The translations under genes and the position numbers were made by a program. The notes beneath the pieces were generated by a model, which saw nothing but the letters and a program-made list of their open reading frames with translations, was not told where the DNA came from and searched no databases. Positions 1-9,067 of a stretch of DNA of 23,769 bases are shown here, in pieces. The first letter of the stretch is position 1; every line of letters starts with the position of its first letter. The stretch lies in contig NBIV01000796.1 in assembly GCA_003194525.1 (NCBI GenBank), forward strand, positions 1 to 23,769, read 5' to 3'. Source of the DNA: Gracilariopsis chorda (lineage: Eukaryota > Rhodophyta > Florideophyceae > Gracilariales > Gracilariaceae).

Positions 1-608
1 GACCAATAACAGGAGCAACTCGCAGTGCGTTTGCCATCCTTCTGAACAATTTTCCTTCCCAGACCAGAAATTTCTTCGCATTTTGTCGGATTGCTTGGCG
101 GATACGTGCATCAGTCTCATCTGTAGGCAGACCACACACAATGTTTGCGTAGTATGGTTCAAGACCGGAGAAGTCGTCAGGCTCAACAGCCATACAAGCA
201 AAGTCGCCTTCATCTTCTAACGGCTCGACCTCGTCTCCGTGAACTATCCTTGACAGATAATCTGCTGCGCCATTCTTCTTGCCTGCGCGATACACTATTT
301 CAAAGTCATACTCGGCCAGAAAGTCTAGCCAGCGAGCTAAGCGTCCATGTATATCGCGCTTCTGAAATGCATATCGTAAAGCCATATGGTCCGTGATTAC
401 CTTGAATGGAACAGACGAGAGTAGATACAATCTGAACTTCTTGAGAGCTAAGATAACTGCCAATGCTTCTCTTTCCCATGCCGAGTAGTTTCTTTTCCGC
501 AGCGGTCATAGTACGACTGGCAAACTGCAGAGGATGTATCTTCCCATCTTCCTTCTTCTGAGAGAGAACTGCGCCGAGTGAAACACTAGAGGCGTCCGTT
601 TTCCACAA
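1..608 (-). pseudogene. pol: pol, part 3: RNase H domain and linker toward integrase, partial
   Basis: After an extra A in the run at 599-602 the frame changes and gives TDASSVSLGAVLSQ, the first catalytic Asp of a Ty3-type RNase H. About 110 bases on, another extra A in the run at 489-491 changes the frame again. From there the frame is open to the window edge: it has a 'WEREALAV' Glu, an 'ITDH' Asp, an 'R-W-L-D-F' segment and 'AADYLSR', followed by a tether region (LVWEGKLFRR) that in Ty3 elements leads to the integrase zinc finger. RNase H removes the RNA strand of the hybrid. The integrase itself is outside the window. Confidence 0.8.
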
Positions 609-1403
609 TGAAAGACTGCTCGAAGTTTGGAAATGAAAGTACCGGAGGCTCAGCCATCTTTTTCTTCAGACCGTGGAAAGCTTCTAGCATCTCTCCGGTC
701 CAACTCAGCTTCTTATTCCCCGAGGTAGCACTGTGAAGCACGGCGGAGGTCTCAGCAAAGTTTCTGATGAACCTTCGATAGTATCCGGCTAGTCCCAGAA
801 AAGATCGTAGTTCCGTAGTGGTGGCAGGAATTGGGGCATCCTGGATCTTAGCAATCTTCTCCTGGTCCACGTGCACTTCATCTCCGTTGATGACATGGCC
901 TAGAAGAGACACCTCCGATAGTGCAAAGAAACATTTGGACAGTTTGAGCTTCAATCCATGCTTCGCAATCCGACCAATCACAGCCTTCAAGTGAATCACG
1001 TGCTCTCTGAGGCTTCTTGAGAATATGACAACGTCATCAATGTAAACCGGAACGAATGGAAGTCCTCTTAGCACATGATCCATCATCCGTTGAAAGGTGG
1101 AAGGGGCATTCATGAGACCAAATGGCATGACTTCGAACATGAAACTTCCGTATCTGCACACAAAAGTCGTCATCTCTTTGCAATCCTCAGACATCTTGAC
1201 TTGCTAGTATCCAGAGAACAGGTCGAGCGTAGTGAAGACACAGCAACCTCCAAGTTTCGTCAAAGATCTCTTCCATGCGTGGCAAAGGCCAGCGGTCAGC
1301 TTTCATGACTCTGTTCAGCTCTCTGTAATCGACACAAAACCTTGCGCTTCCATCTTTCTTCGAGGCAATGACAATTGGAAACCACCAAGCAGAGGCTGAA
1401 GGG
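586..1403 (-). pseudogene. pol: pol, part 2: reverse transcriptase core (YIDD)
   Basis: From about 1403 to 1257 the minus strand encodes a typical RT segment (FPIVIASKKDG, CVDYRELN, WPLPRMEEIF). An extra base in the short run at 1255-1257 then shifts the frame into FTTLDLFSGY. In that frame a TAG at 1204-1206 stands where the family usually has Trp in 'GYWQ', which implies TGG to TAG. The frame then stays open from 1203 to about 602 and carries the FGLMNAPSTFQ segment, the catalytic VYIDDVVIFS motif (Y-I-D-D, palm domain), the LLGH segment and the connection region (FLGLAGYYRRFI). RT copies element RNA into DNA. The motifs are well kept, so the gene was functional fairly recently apart from these breaks. 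Confidence 0.85.
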
Positions 1404-2637
1404 TAGTGATACCAGATTCGAGAAGAAGATCAATCTCCTTGCGTACGAACTCGTTGTGCTTCGGCGACATCCCCCTGGCTCTGAAGTAGATTGGTTTGTC
1501 AACTGTCAACTCGAAAGAGTGAGAAACAGGCACATCGGCTCGGCGTAAGTTTTTCAATGACCAAGTGATTACATTGGAGTCCTTCAGACAAGAAACCAAG
1601 TCGTCTCTTTCATCCTCTGAAATGTGCGAGAGTTTTGAAAAGAGTAACTTCTCGTGCTTCTCATCGGTAGTGATGTCCAATTGCGGGATCATCTCGGGAG
1701 TCTCGCCATGGTTCTTTTCTGTTAGAGCAACCACGAGTTGTTTGTCATTTTCAAAAGCAGTATCAGAGTAAATAGCGGCGTCAGAATCTGAAGTGAAGTC
1801 GTCGCTATCCGTCTGGAAACCCTCTTCGTCTGAAATCTCGACGCGAGCATAGTCAAAGCCAAGTGTTACTCTTTTTCCATCAATATTCATCTTCAAGTGC
1901 TGATTTCCGAGGTCAAGGCAGGCTTGTAACGATTCAAGTGTTGGACAACCCACAATGATGTCGAATGGCGAACCATCAATAACAAGAAAGTCTAATGGAA
2001 CGGAGACGCCCCTGAAGGATATAGGGATATCGTATAGTATTCCTCTGCACACGGCGCTCTGTCCATTGGCAACAGTTATCTTCTTCGTCGTATGCTTGGG
2101 TTCCAGTGCTAGCCTGTCACACAGCTTGGTTGACATAAGGTTTGGAACAGCTCCCGAGTCGAGCAAAGCTTCAGTCTCAGTCCCATATATCATAACGGGG
2201 ACCGCCTTAAGACTTCTAGGCTGCTTACCGACTGGCCCAACAAAAGGGCGTCGAACAATGCTTTTGCGACCGATGAGCTTACGAATCTCTTTCTTCGCAT
2301 CATCTGTGTCTCCTCTGATAAGTTGTCCAAAGGTTAGTACGGAAGAGGCATTCGCGAGCTCAGTGAGAACGTTATATTTGCTTGCATGGTCTTGAAGACT
2401 CTGCTTCTTCGACTTCCTCTGTTTCGGCTTCTTGACTTTCTGTTCATGAAATTTAGGTCTCCGAACTCTCTCTTCGTATCTTGTTGGATTGAGTAAAAGC
2501 GGGATGGGTGCACCACCGTCTGAACGGCGCTGTTTGGGCAACGCTTCACCGTCAGCACTTCTCTTGGTTGTGGTGACTACATCAGCATTCCAGGCGTTTT
2601 CGGTGACAATTGATACGGGTCGGATCCTTTCTGAAGA
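1315..2637 (-). pseudogene. pol: pol, part 1: aspartic protease and N-terminal part of reverse transcriptase
   Basis: The frame is open from 2637, overlapping the end of gag. The first ATG-like start in the frame is only a TTG at 2541, so translation probably depends on frameshifting from gag. After a basic linker, the retroviral-type protease is seen as a LLDSGA active-site motif (Asp about residue 128 counting from 2541), a VANGQ strand and an IIVGCPTLE segment. An acidic linker follows, then the start of the RT domain (KPIYFRARGMSPK, ending VRKEIDLLLESGIT). Just after that, near 1401-1403, a single base seems to be missing from a C run on the minus strand, and the frame drifts into non-homologous residues until the stop. 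The RT continues in another frame, described in the next entry. Confidence 0.8.
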
Positions 2638-3539
2638 TTAGATGCAGACTCTTTAGATTCCTCATTGGCATCCCATACTTTGCGGGTCTCTTCGGGTCGG
2701 ATTCTTCGCCAACAAGTGATCTCTGAGTGTCCAATTTTCCCACAACACGGGCATCGCGTATCTCGGTGCGGATTAGAGTCACATTGTGAGGCATAATGTC
2801 CGGGCTTCTTGCAGTATGAACAAACCTTTTCGTAGTATCGACGCTCCGTCTGTGTCTTCTTAACCATTAATGACAGCTCAGCAAACTGCTCAGAGAGTTT
2901 GTCGACCTTAGACTCCAAAGCATGAGAGATAGTTTCTTCAGAAGACCTGTGGTTTTGGACAATACGCTTAGGTGGGGTACTTAATGAAACGTAGTTCTCC
3001 ATTGCTTTCCGGGCAGCATCGAAGGCTTTCACTTGAACCTTCAACTCATCATAATCATCAGCGCCACGGAAAACAACGAACTGGGCTAGATCAGCGTATT
3101 CCATTACAGATTTCTTCAAAAGACCAAACTTAGCCTTAGCGTTGAATCCTACCTTTAAGAAGAGGTTGTCCATATAGGTCAAGGAACTAACCAAGTCTGC
3201 ATAATCCAATTTAGCAGAAATTGCAAGGCTTATATCTTCCTCAGGCTCCTCGGCTTTTCCAAAACGATCGATGAAAGCTTGCTTAACGGAGCGGTAGTCC
3301 TTTGCTTCTTCCGAAAGTGAACCATTAACAGCATAAGAATCATAGTAGAACTCAAAGGCTTTGTTCTCAAGGAAACCAAGCAACTCAAGTGCCATGTCCT
3401 CGTCAGTCCTTCCTCTCATCGCAACATTCTCAAAGTAAAAGAATAACTTTACGGCGTCAATAGAAGAACCGTCATAAGAACTAAATGCAGCGTTAGAGTC
3501 AGAAGAGCTCACTCCTTGAGAGTACCATGTGGGTGCCAT
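2577..3539 (-). CDS. gag: Gag-like protein with two CCHC zinc knuckles
   Basis: A 320-residue ORF read from the ATG at 3539. An upstream extension of the frame to 3617 begins with a second possible start, but the residues before 3539 do not look gag-like. The N-terminal two thirds resembles retrotransposon capsid proteins: a helical, charged domain with a 'DNLFLKVGF' stretch followed by a conserved-looking region ending near residue 185. A linker with possible coiled coil (about 200-230) leads to two zinc knuckles, C-x2-C-x4-H-x4-C, at about residues 240-253 and 263-276, which in this family bind RNA during packaging. The frame is open and unbroken, so gag is the best preserved part of the element. 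It ends in TAG at 2577-2579, and the pol frame overlaps its last 60 bases in the -1 frame. Confidence 0.85.
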   Translation of the reverse strand: MAPTWYSQGVSSSDSNAAFSSYDGSSIDAVKLFFYFENVAMRGRTDEDMALELLGFLENKAFEFYYDSYAVNGSLSEEAKDYRSVKQAFIDRFGKAEEPEEDISLAISAKLDYADLVSSLTYMDNLFLKVGFNAKAKFGLLKKSVMEYADLAQFVVFRGADDYDELKVQVKAFDAARKAMENYVSLSTPPKRIVQNHRSSEETISHALESKVDKLSEQFAELSLMVKKTQTERRYYEKVCSYCKKPGHYASQCDSNPHRDTRCPCCGKIGHSEITCWRRIRPEETRKVWDANEESKESASNLQKGSDPYQLSPKTPGMLM

Positions 3540-3569
3540 CACGGGACGGTGACGCAGGGGCCAAAAAGC

Positions 3570-3899
3570 TGTAATAATAAAACCCAAAAGGGTGCTCTTC
3601 GTAGCTAAAAGCCCCAAAACAAGTTGAAAACAGTGGGATCAAAAGAACTAAACCCACTCGATGAAATAAAACAACACTAGGGAGAGCAAGAGGCTCAATC
3701 TCCAAATAAAACTTCTCAACTTCTTTGTTGAAACGGCGCGCAACCCAAGAATTATGTCAAGGATCACTAAGGGTCAGACCCTCGGCTTCTGGTCATACAC
3801 TCCGGATGTGAAGTGGATTCTGCAGCCTACATACCTCTGCACTAACCAGAAGCAGGCGCATACAATCCTTACAGGGCTTCTCGAGGAGAGCTACTAACA
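3570..3899 (-). repeat. Candidate 5' LTR and leader of the Ty3/gypsy element
   Basis: Read on the minus strand, a TGTTAG start at 3899 and an ACA end at 3572-3570 would delimit about 330 bases. The TGTTAG...ACA ends are typical of this family. A TGG at about 3563, a usual first triplet of a primer binding site, follows within ten bases and lies 24 bases upstream of the gag ATG. The second LTR is out of the window, so none of this can be confirmed. The same stretch also holds a 9-bp inverted repeat (3785-3793 with 3845-3853) and a 6-bp inverted repeat with a one-base centre at 3770-3782. Confidence 0.25.
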
Positions 3900-5766
3900 G
3901 CGGGATATGCTTTCACTCAATACCCAAGCTGGCCCTTTGCAGGAAAGGTTGCACGGCACGTCCCCTGCGGATAGCTTCCCGTCAAGTACTTCCGTCCGGA
4001 AATCACCAGGTCTTTCGACCGACACCGTTATCCGAGCAAAGCTCCGGTGAGGCTCACAGACGACAATAACACCTTTGGTAGACACTACCCGTCTCCCACC
4101 CACGCCTAAGGCGCTTCAACCGGTCTTAGCGACGGTACTTCCCCACCCTATTGGAAAACTAGCGACACACGCCTCATTAGAAGCCCTTTATCCAGTGGCG
4201 AACGCCTCACTGGTTGTTGATGATAGTTGAAGCGGCTGAAGGTTGATAGGGGGTGGGGCTTAGATGTTGGTCGATTGTTGAAGTGAGTTCAGACCGAGGT
4301 CCGAAGCTCAGAACCTCTTTTCATGGTGTTTAGAGGCACTACAAACGAGCCAAATACGCATTTCTACTTGCTAGTTACTCATGTGTGCGTCTAGGTTACT
4401 CCATTGGCTTCTAGAGACCTCTGGAGCTGCACACGAACCAATAATAAAGCGACAATTTGCGCCAGCATCACTAACATACTGTAGTCTTTGCTGGGCCAAC
4501 AAAGCGTGCAATGTGCTACACACTACTGGAACATTCTACACGTGTGTTCCAGCAATGTCTGGCACATTCCGCAACATTCGCGACCGACAAAATGTTAAAG
4601 AAAAGCGCAAATAGAGGGCAAGCAAAGCATACGTGTGCTAGAATGTCAATGGGTGGATGAGGACAGCGACGGTCCAGCGCAAAACGTGTTGTTGCTGCGA
4701 GCTTCTGTACCATTAAATGCTTCTGATATCAGTTTGTGGTTCAGGACAGCGATTAAATCAGTCGTCTGGACCATGGGATGCAGACAGAACAAGGCGTTGA
4801 TTGAGCACACTTGCACCGCACCACCGCCACAGCAGTCACGGGAACGATATCCGTCGTGCTGACGATGAGACAGCTGCATGCCGCCCACGGCACGCGTGGA
4901 GACACGTTTGCAGTTGTGTACACGTACCTTCGTGTAACAGCGTCACGTCTGTGTCATCACTGCGCACCACGAGTCCTTTCAGAGCCCGGAACCTGTCGGG
5001 CGTTGAGCACTTGGTGCGTCCACCAACGCCTTGTCTCAAGCGTGAAGTCCTACTGAGTTTTGTTGCTCATGCAAACATATCGACCACATGTTTACCGTGC
5101 GTGCCAATAAATGTGCAGTCTTATCACAAAAAAAAGTGCAGTGGGAACATTAGAAACGCACAACTCCGCTCGCGAGCGGAAGGGAAGATGCAACTCTTGC
5201 ACTAACATTTTGTGTTTTTGGTTAAGGGTTACCGAAGGGTAGCATTCCAAACTCAACTCAAATCAATAACGGCTATGTCATTCTTGTACGAGTGGCGTAC
5301 CTACCCTTACATTTGTGATGCTGGCAGACTGTTTTTTGCAGCACCAGAAACGTTGCGTTGATGCTGTTGCGCAAGAAAGCTCATGGACATGGCGTCTAAG
5401 AAAGAGCTGTACCAAACGTCATGTCGAACATGAATTCTCAATCCCGACATCCTTCAATGGCCAACAACAGTACCCTTGGGTAGTTCCAAGTTCGAATTTT
5501 GCAAAGTGAACAACAGAGCACAAACACCGGACTGAGTCCTGCGATGGCTCTACGTGCGCGGAAACGGCGTGTGAGCTGAACCCTTCGCATGTTTATTGTT
5601 AGAGAAATGTACATTGGCCAGCACACATGTCGCACGTATTCCAGCAAGGAAACACCGGGCAAGCAAGGGCGTAAGCGCATCATTTTAGAAGTTCCAGCCG
5701 CAACAGCGACTTTCGCACCTTCACGCGCCCCAAAACGCCCGGACGTACACGCTCGTGATACCCGAA
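3900..5766. other. No convincing gene
   Basis: Several ORFs of 60 to 134 codons occur here on both strands. None shows a recognisable domain, and they overlap one another in competing frames, as expected by chance. The part from 3900 to about 4200 may belong to the retrotransposon or its flank and contains short hairpins. A 16-bp perfect palindrome lies at 5165-5180. I see no tRNA, rRNA or small nuclear RNA signature. Confidence 0.6.
5165..5180. repeat. 16-bp perfect palindrome
   Basis: TCCGCTCGCGAGCGGA is its own reverse complement over all 16 bases. It is not next to a gene I can support, and its role is unknown. Confidence 0.9.
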
Positions 5767-6399
5767 ATGGCTTCAATATCGTCCTCGGTTGTCATCTCAT
5801 CCCTCCTTGCCCTCATGCACCTCAAGCTCAACGTCAGCAATTCCTACCGACCGCAGCGTCATCATCAAAGTTCAAACCGACCTACGAACGATCGGATGGC
5901 CTCTCATTATTGACGGCGACTACGGACCCGCCACCACTGCTGCCGTCAAAAGATTTCAAACTGGGTGGGCCTTCAAGCTATTAACCACTGACGGCGATGC
6001 CGGGCCCCTGACCCGCCCCGAAATCGCCAGATGTGCGGCAGAGGGCAGCTATGCCAGCCAGCATGTCAAGCAGTCGGAGTTCAAATCCAGAGGCTATGGC
6101 GATATTCGAGTTGTGCGCGAGCTGCTGTTTGGGCTGGAGAAGCTGAGGGAAGCCATGGGTGGCAAATCGCTTACAATCTGGTCAGGTTATCGCGACTCAG
6201 CGCATAATGCGCGGGTGGATGGTGGCAGTAGGTCACAGCATCTTTTGGGAACCGCAGCGGATATCCCGCAGAGCTATGGCGCTACACCCGCTTTCGTGAA
6301 GGGATTGAAGGTGATCATAGGCATCGAAATTAGGTTACACATGTAGATGTGCTTGCAGGAGATCCTTCCAGGCCGACTACTTGGCTGTATCCTTGCTAG
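5767..6399 (+). pseudogene. Secreted peptidoglycan-binding / M15-type peptidase, frameshifted
   Basis: Three frame segments join into one protein. ATG 5767 begins a signal-peptide-like stretch (MASISSSVVISSLLAL). From about 5840 the next frame carries a PG_binding_1-like domain, with the 'IDGDYGPATTAAVKRFQ' repeat and a 'TDGDAGPLT' element, and then an M15 (D-Ala-D-Ala carboxypeptidase type) domain with 'WSGYRD' and 'SQHLLGTAAD', which supplies the first His and Asp zinc ligands. Past about 6310 the first frame resumes and gives 'THVDV' (6337-6351), which matches the place of the third ligand His, and ends at TAG 6397. A TAG at 6331-6333 also lies in that frame. Such proteins act on bacterial cell-wall peptides and are mainly bacterial, so a gene with a eukaryote-like setting suggests old transfer. 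The zinc ligands are all still recognisable although the reading frame is broken. Confidence 0.75.
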
Positions 6400-7099
6400 A
6401 GAGGTTATTGAACTCATGTTAGTGTCACCCTCCAGGAACATCCGTGGACAGCTTGGGTGCACGCAATCCAACAGCATGTGCTCCATGTGAAGTTCACCCG
6501 CTTCTAGCCAACTCGGCTTCATCCAAATTTCAGATGCCTAGAACCATCAGCGATAACGTTGGCAAGGCCATGACGATTGGCAGGTGTGGTATTTTAATGT
6601 TTCAGGAGTTTACTGGTATGGGTTTACGATCATTTCTTATCATTATCTTGCTGATTTGCGCCTTTAGATAATTTCTGCAAAAGCCCTAGACCCGTAGGAA
6701 GTATTTCAAATGGCTTCTTCATGAGATTTATCCACAAGGCTCCAGCATGTTTTAATCCCACGATCTCAGCCGGTTCAAACATCTGTAATGTGCTTCTCGA
6801 GCTATCCTTCGGTAACTCCGTAACTCGCACATGATACTGCGCGCAACCGCCACCGCTTTCGAGCAAAGGAACGTAGAAAATCCATAGCACTGCTCTAGTG
6901 TGCACCAAATTCCTAGGTTCCTTCCGCTCTTCTCCTTCGCTCTGTGCCTCTTTGTGCCGTCAATACGGTACAATTCCATGTAATTCTGTCTTATGTCAGC
7001 AAACACATTGCCGACTCACCTGGCCGCATGGTGTTAGCGCCTGCTGCGTTACAACGCTGCGAAGACAGCCGGAATTTTTTTCGTGCAAGAGGTGAGGTG
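6400..7099. other. No convincing gene
   Basis: A 92-codon ATG ORF on the minus strand (6630-6908) has a fairly protein-like composition, but I recognise no domain. ORFs in two other frames overlap it. No RNA gene or repeat is evident until the CT microsatellite. Confidence 0.5.
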
Positions 7100-7121
7100 C
7101 TCTCTCTCTCTTCTCTCTCTC
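7100..7121. repeat. CT microsatellite abutting the Harbinger left end
   Basis: An almost pure CT dinucleotide run, interrupted once by TT, ends directly at the TAA target-site duplication of the Harbinger element. Confidence 0.9.
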
Positions 7122-7138
7122 TAAGGGCCGTTCTATGA
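7122..7138 (+). repeat. Harbinger left TSD (TAA) and terminal inverted repeat
   Basis: TAA at 7122-7124 is followed by GGGCCGTTCTATGA. The 14 bases match the right end exactly in inverse orientation, and weaker likeness runs on to about 7175. Confidence 0.8.
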
Positions 7139-7333
7139 CTTTATTTACGCGAAAAGAGTGAACGCGAAGTCTGAAGACGTCCAATAAAACGACAACACGT
7201 TGCAAAACATGCTTACCAAATTTCATTTCCGTCTGCAGCCCACAAGTTTCCGCAGTCATGTGAACAAGACCTTAACTCATCTGCATACCCTTGCTTGTTG
7301 AGTGACCTCCTTCCAATCAACTTTTACAAGAAG

Positions 7334-8695
7334 ATGGACACAAGCGCAGTTTACGCCGTCGGCTCGAATACGTCACAACACCACGAGCAGCATAGCTCTT
7401 CTTCCCACTTGGAGAGATTATTGACTAGCCAACATGATTCAACCCAATCAGACACAATTAAAGCGCCCAAAACAGTCAAGAAAGCTGAATGTTTGATCAA
7501 AGCCGCTTCACTTGATAATCAGAAATGCAAGGCTATTCTCAAAGAGTTGAAGATAATATGCGCACAGAACGCTCGCCTATCAACCAAACAACTTCTGCTA
7601 GCACGTAAGATGGTGCAAAGATCGATTAATATCCAGCAGATTAGAAAACTGAGTACTGACCACCTAAATTCTAACCACAACAATGATTGGACGCAGGAAC
7701 TTGCATCAACTACGGTGAGAATTGTTCGCAGAGAAAACGGCGATGAAGAAATTGAATACGTCAGAGGAGACGCACCAATTATTACGAATGGAGTTGTAGC
7801 TGTAGATCTTTCGACTAATATGTCTCAAGAACAAAGTGCAACTCAGAGTGGTGACAGAAGACCTGCCTTTGAAGCAGTAGAGTATTGTCGTTTACTTCAT
7901 GTACTGGGAGATGTTCGAATGACAGCGAAAAGACAGAGATCGATGCAATCCATGTCTCGGGATCAACTGGATCGGCAACAAGATTACCCATGGTCTGTTA
8001 CAATAGCGCCGCTTTTCAATGACGAAAGGTTCAAACCAAAGGCGAACACCGTTCTCTCGGGAGGAGTTACGCTGGATGATATCATAGCAATTGGCCCAGC
8101 AAAACGACCACATATACGGGACGGTGGAGTGTGGAAGCGGAAGTTTGGAGAGTTCAAAAGTATTTACGGAACATGTGTTTCTCGTTTTGAAGCATCAGGA
8201 CAAGGAGATCCCGATGCATTTGCGAGCTTCGCTGACGGGAAATCATATATTATGTACGCATACTGTTACTTACAATTGAATCCTATTCTGCAACCATTGG
8301 CCACTCGTGTGCTGAGCGCAGATGTGCAAAGAGAAGAGGGCGTGGGTGAAGGTGTGTCTCCGTATGGGTACAGTGGGCGTCAGGTTTTGCGTCATCCTCC
8401 AAAACGATGTAAGGCAGATTCGCGGGAGGTTAATATCGTTTGAGTAGAAAGCCTTATATCCGCTCTGCGTTCTAACGAGGAAATCGTAGACGACGTTTGT
8501 AAGCGGTCAGAAAAGAGAAAACGCTCGTTTGAGGAAACGGATGCGGCATCACGGGCTAGCAGATCAACTTTGCAGGCGTTGAGTGAAGCGAAGCAGATGC
8601 ATGCAAAAGCGAATACAGAATAAGAGAGGAATCTTCTGCAGGGAATCATAGACAAACTTCTAATTCAGCTTGCACAGGCAGAGGCTGCCATGTGA
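7334..8695 (+). pseudogene. Myb/SANT-like Harbinger accessory protein with two late nonsense codons
   Basis: From ATG 7334 the frame is open for 369 residues to a TGA at 8441-8443. The same frame then continues, interrupted only by TAA 8621-8623, to a TGA at 8693-8695, giving an original protein of about 450 residues. The N-terminal two thirds is polar and unrecognised. At about 8100-8300 there is a compact segment with 'VWKRKFGEFKSIY', 'RFEASGQ' and 'FADGKSYIMYAYCYL', whose spaced Trp, Phe and Tyr residues recall the SANT/trihelix-type DNA-binding proteins that accompany Harbinger transposases. The tail is charged and probably coiled coil ('KRSEKRKRSFEETDAASRAS' and 'ERNLLQGIIDKLL'). In known Harbingers this partner helps the transposase enter the nucleus and bind the ends. 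The family call rests mostly on position and this weak motif. Confidence 0.6.
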
Positions 8696-9067
8696 AGTTT
8701 ACATTGAGCAGCATTGCGGTTTATGCGCAACGTCTGTGATGATTTGCAATGCTTGCAATAAGTATTCAACCAGCAAGTTTATTCGTCTTCAATGTCATTG
8801 CAGAACGGTGGAGGGCCATCATAATCTTATCCACGTCTGCAAAGAAAAGCTATAACTGCCATGGATAACCGGGAGCGGGTGAACTCCGTCCATAAATCTG
8901 TCACATATACTCCAGCCGAAAGGGTTCCGACGCTCCAATGTAGTACCCGAGGAGCGCTTATTTCTCGTTTAGCAAAGGCGTTGCGATACATTCAAGGACG
9001 AGCACAATGCTATTAGGTATGATTTGTTTGATGAACCGAGGGGTTCTCTGTGGCAACCGTAGGACTG
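8696..9067. other. No gene; left junction of the cargo
   Basis: Nothing coding is supported here. The stretch separates the tail of the SANT-like gene from the point where the kinase gene is cut off, so the boundary between transposon and acquired DNA probably lies within it. Confidence 0.5.

Larger units (their letters stand above)
1..3899 (-). mobile_element. Ty3/gypsy LTR retrotransposon, partial and decayed
   Basis: On the minus strand the order is leader, gag with zinc knuckles, aspartic protease, reverse transcriptase, RNase H, which is the Ty3/gypsy order. The element leaves the window at position 1, just after the RNase H and its downstream linker, so the integrase and 3' LTR are not seen and the two LTRs cannot be compared. 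The pol part carries four apparent single-base indels (near 1401-1403, 1255-1257, 599-602 and 489-491) and one nonsense codon (1204-1206). This copy is therefore not expected to move on its own if the assembly is right. The 5' limit of 3899 is a guess from a TGTTAG start on the minus strand. Confidence 0.85.

Noticed and set aside
4801..5205. 134-codon plus-strand ORF
   Set aside because: Overlaps two other ORFs in competing frames, has no domain and a chance-like composition.
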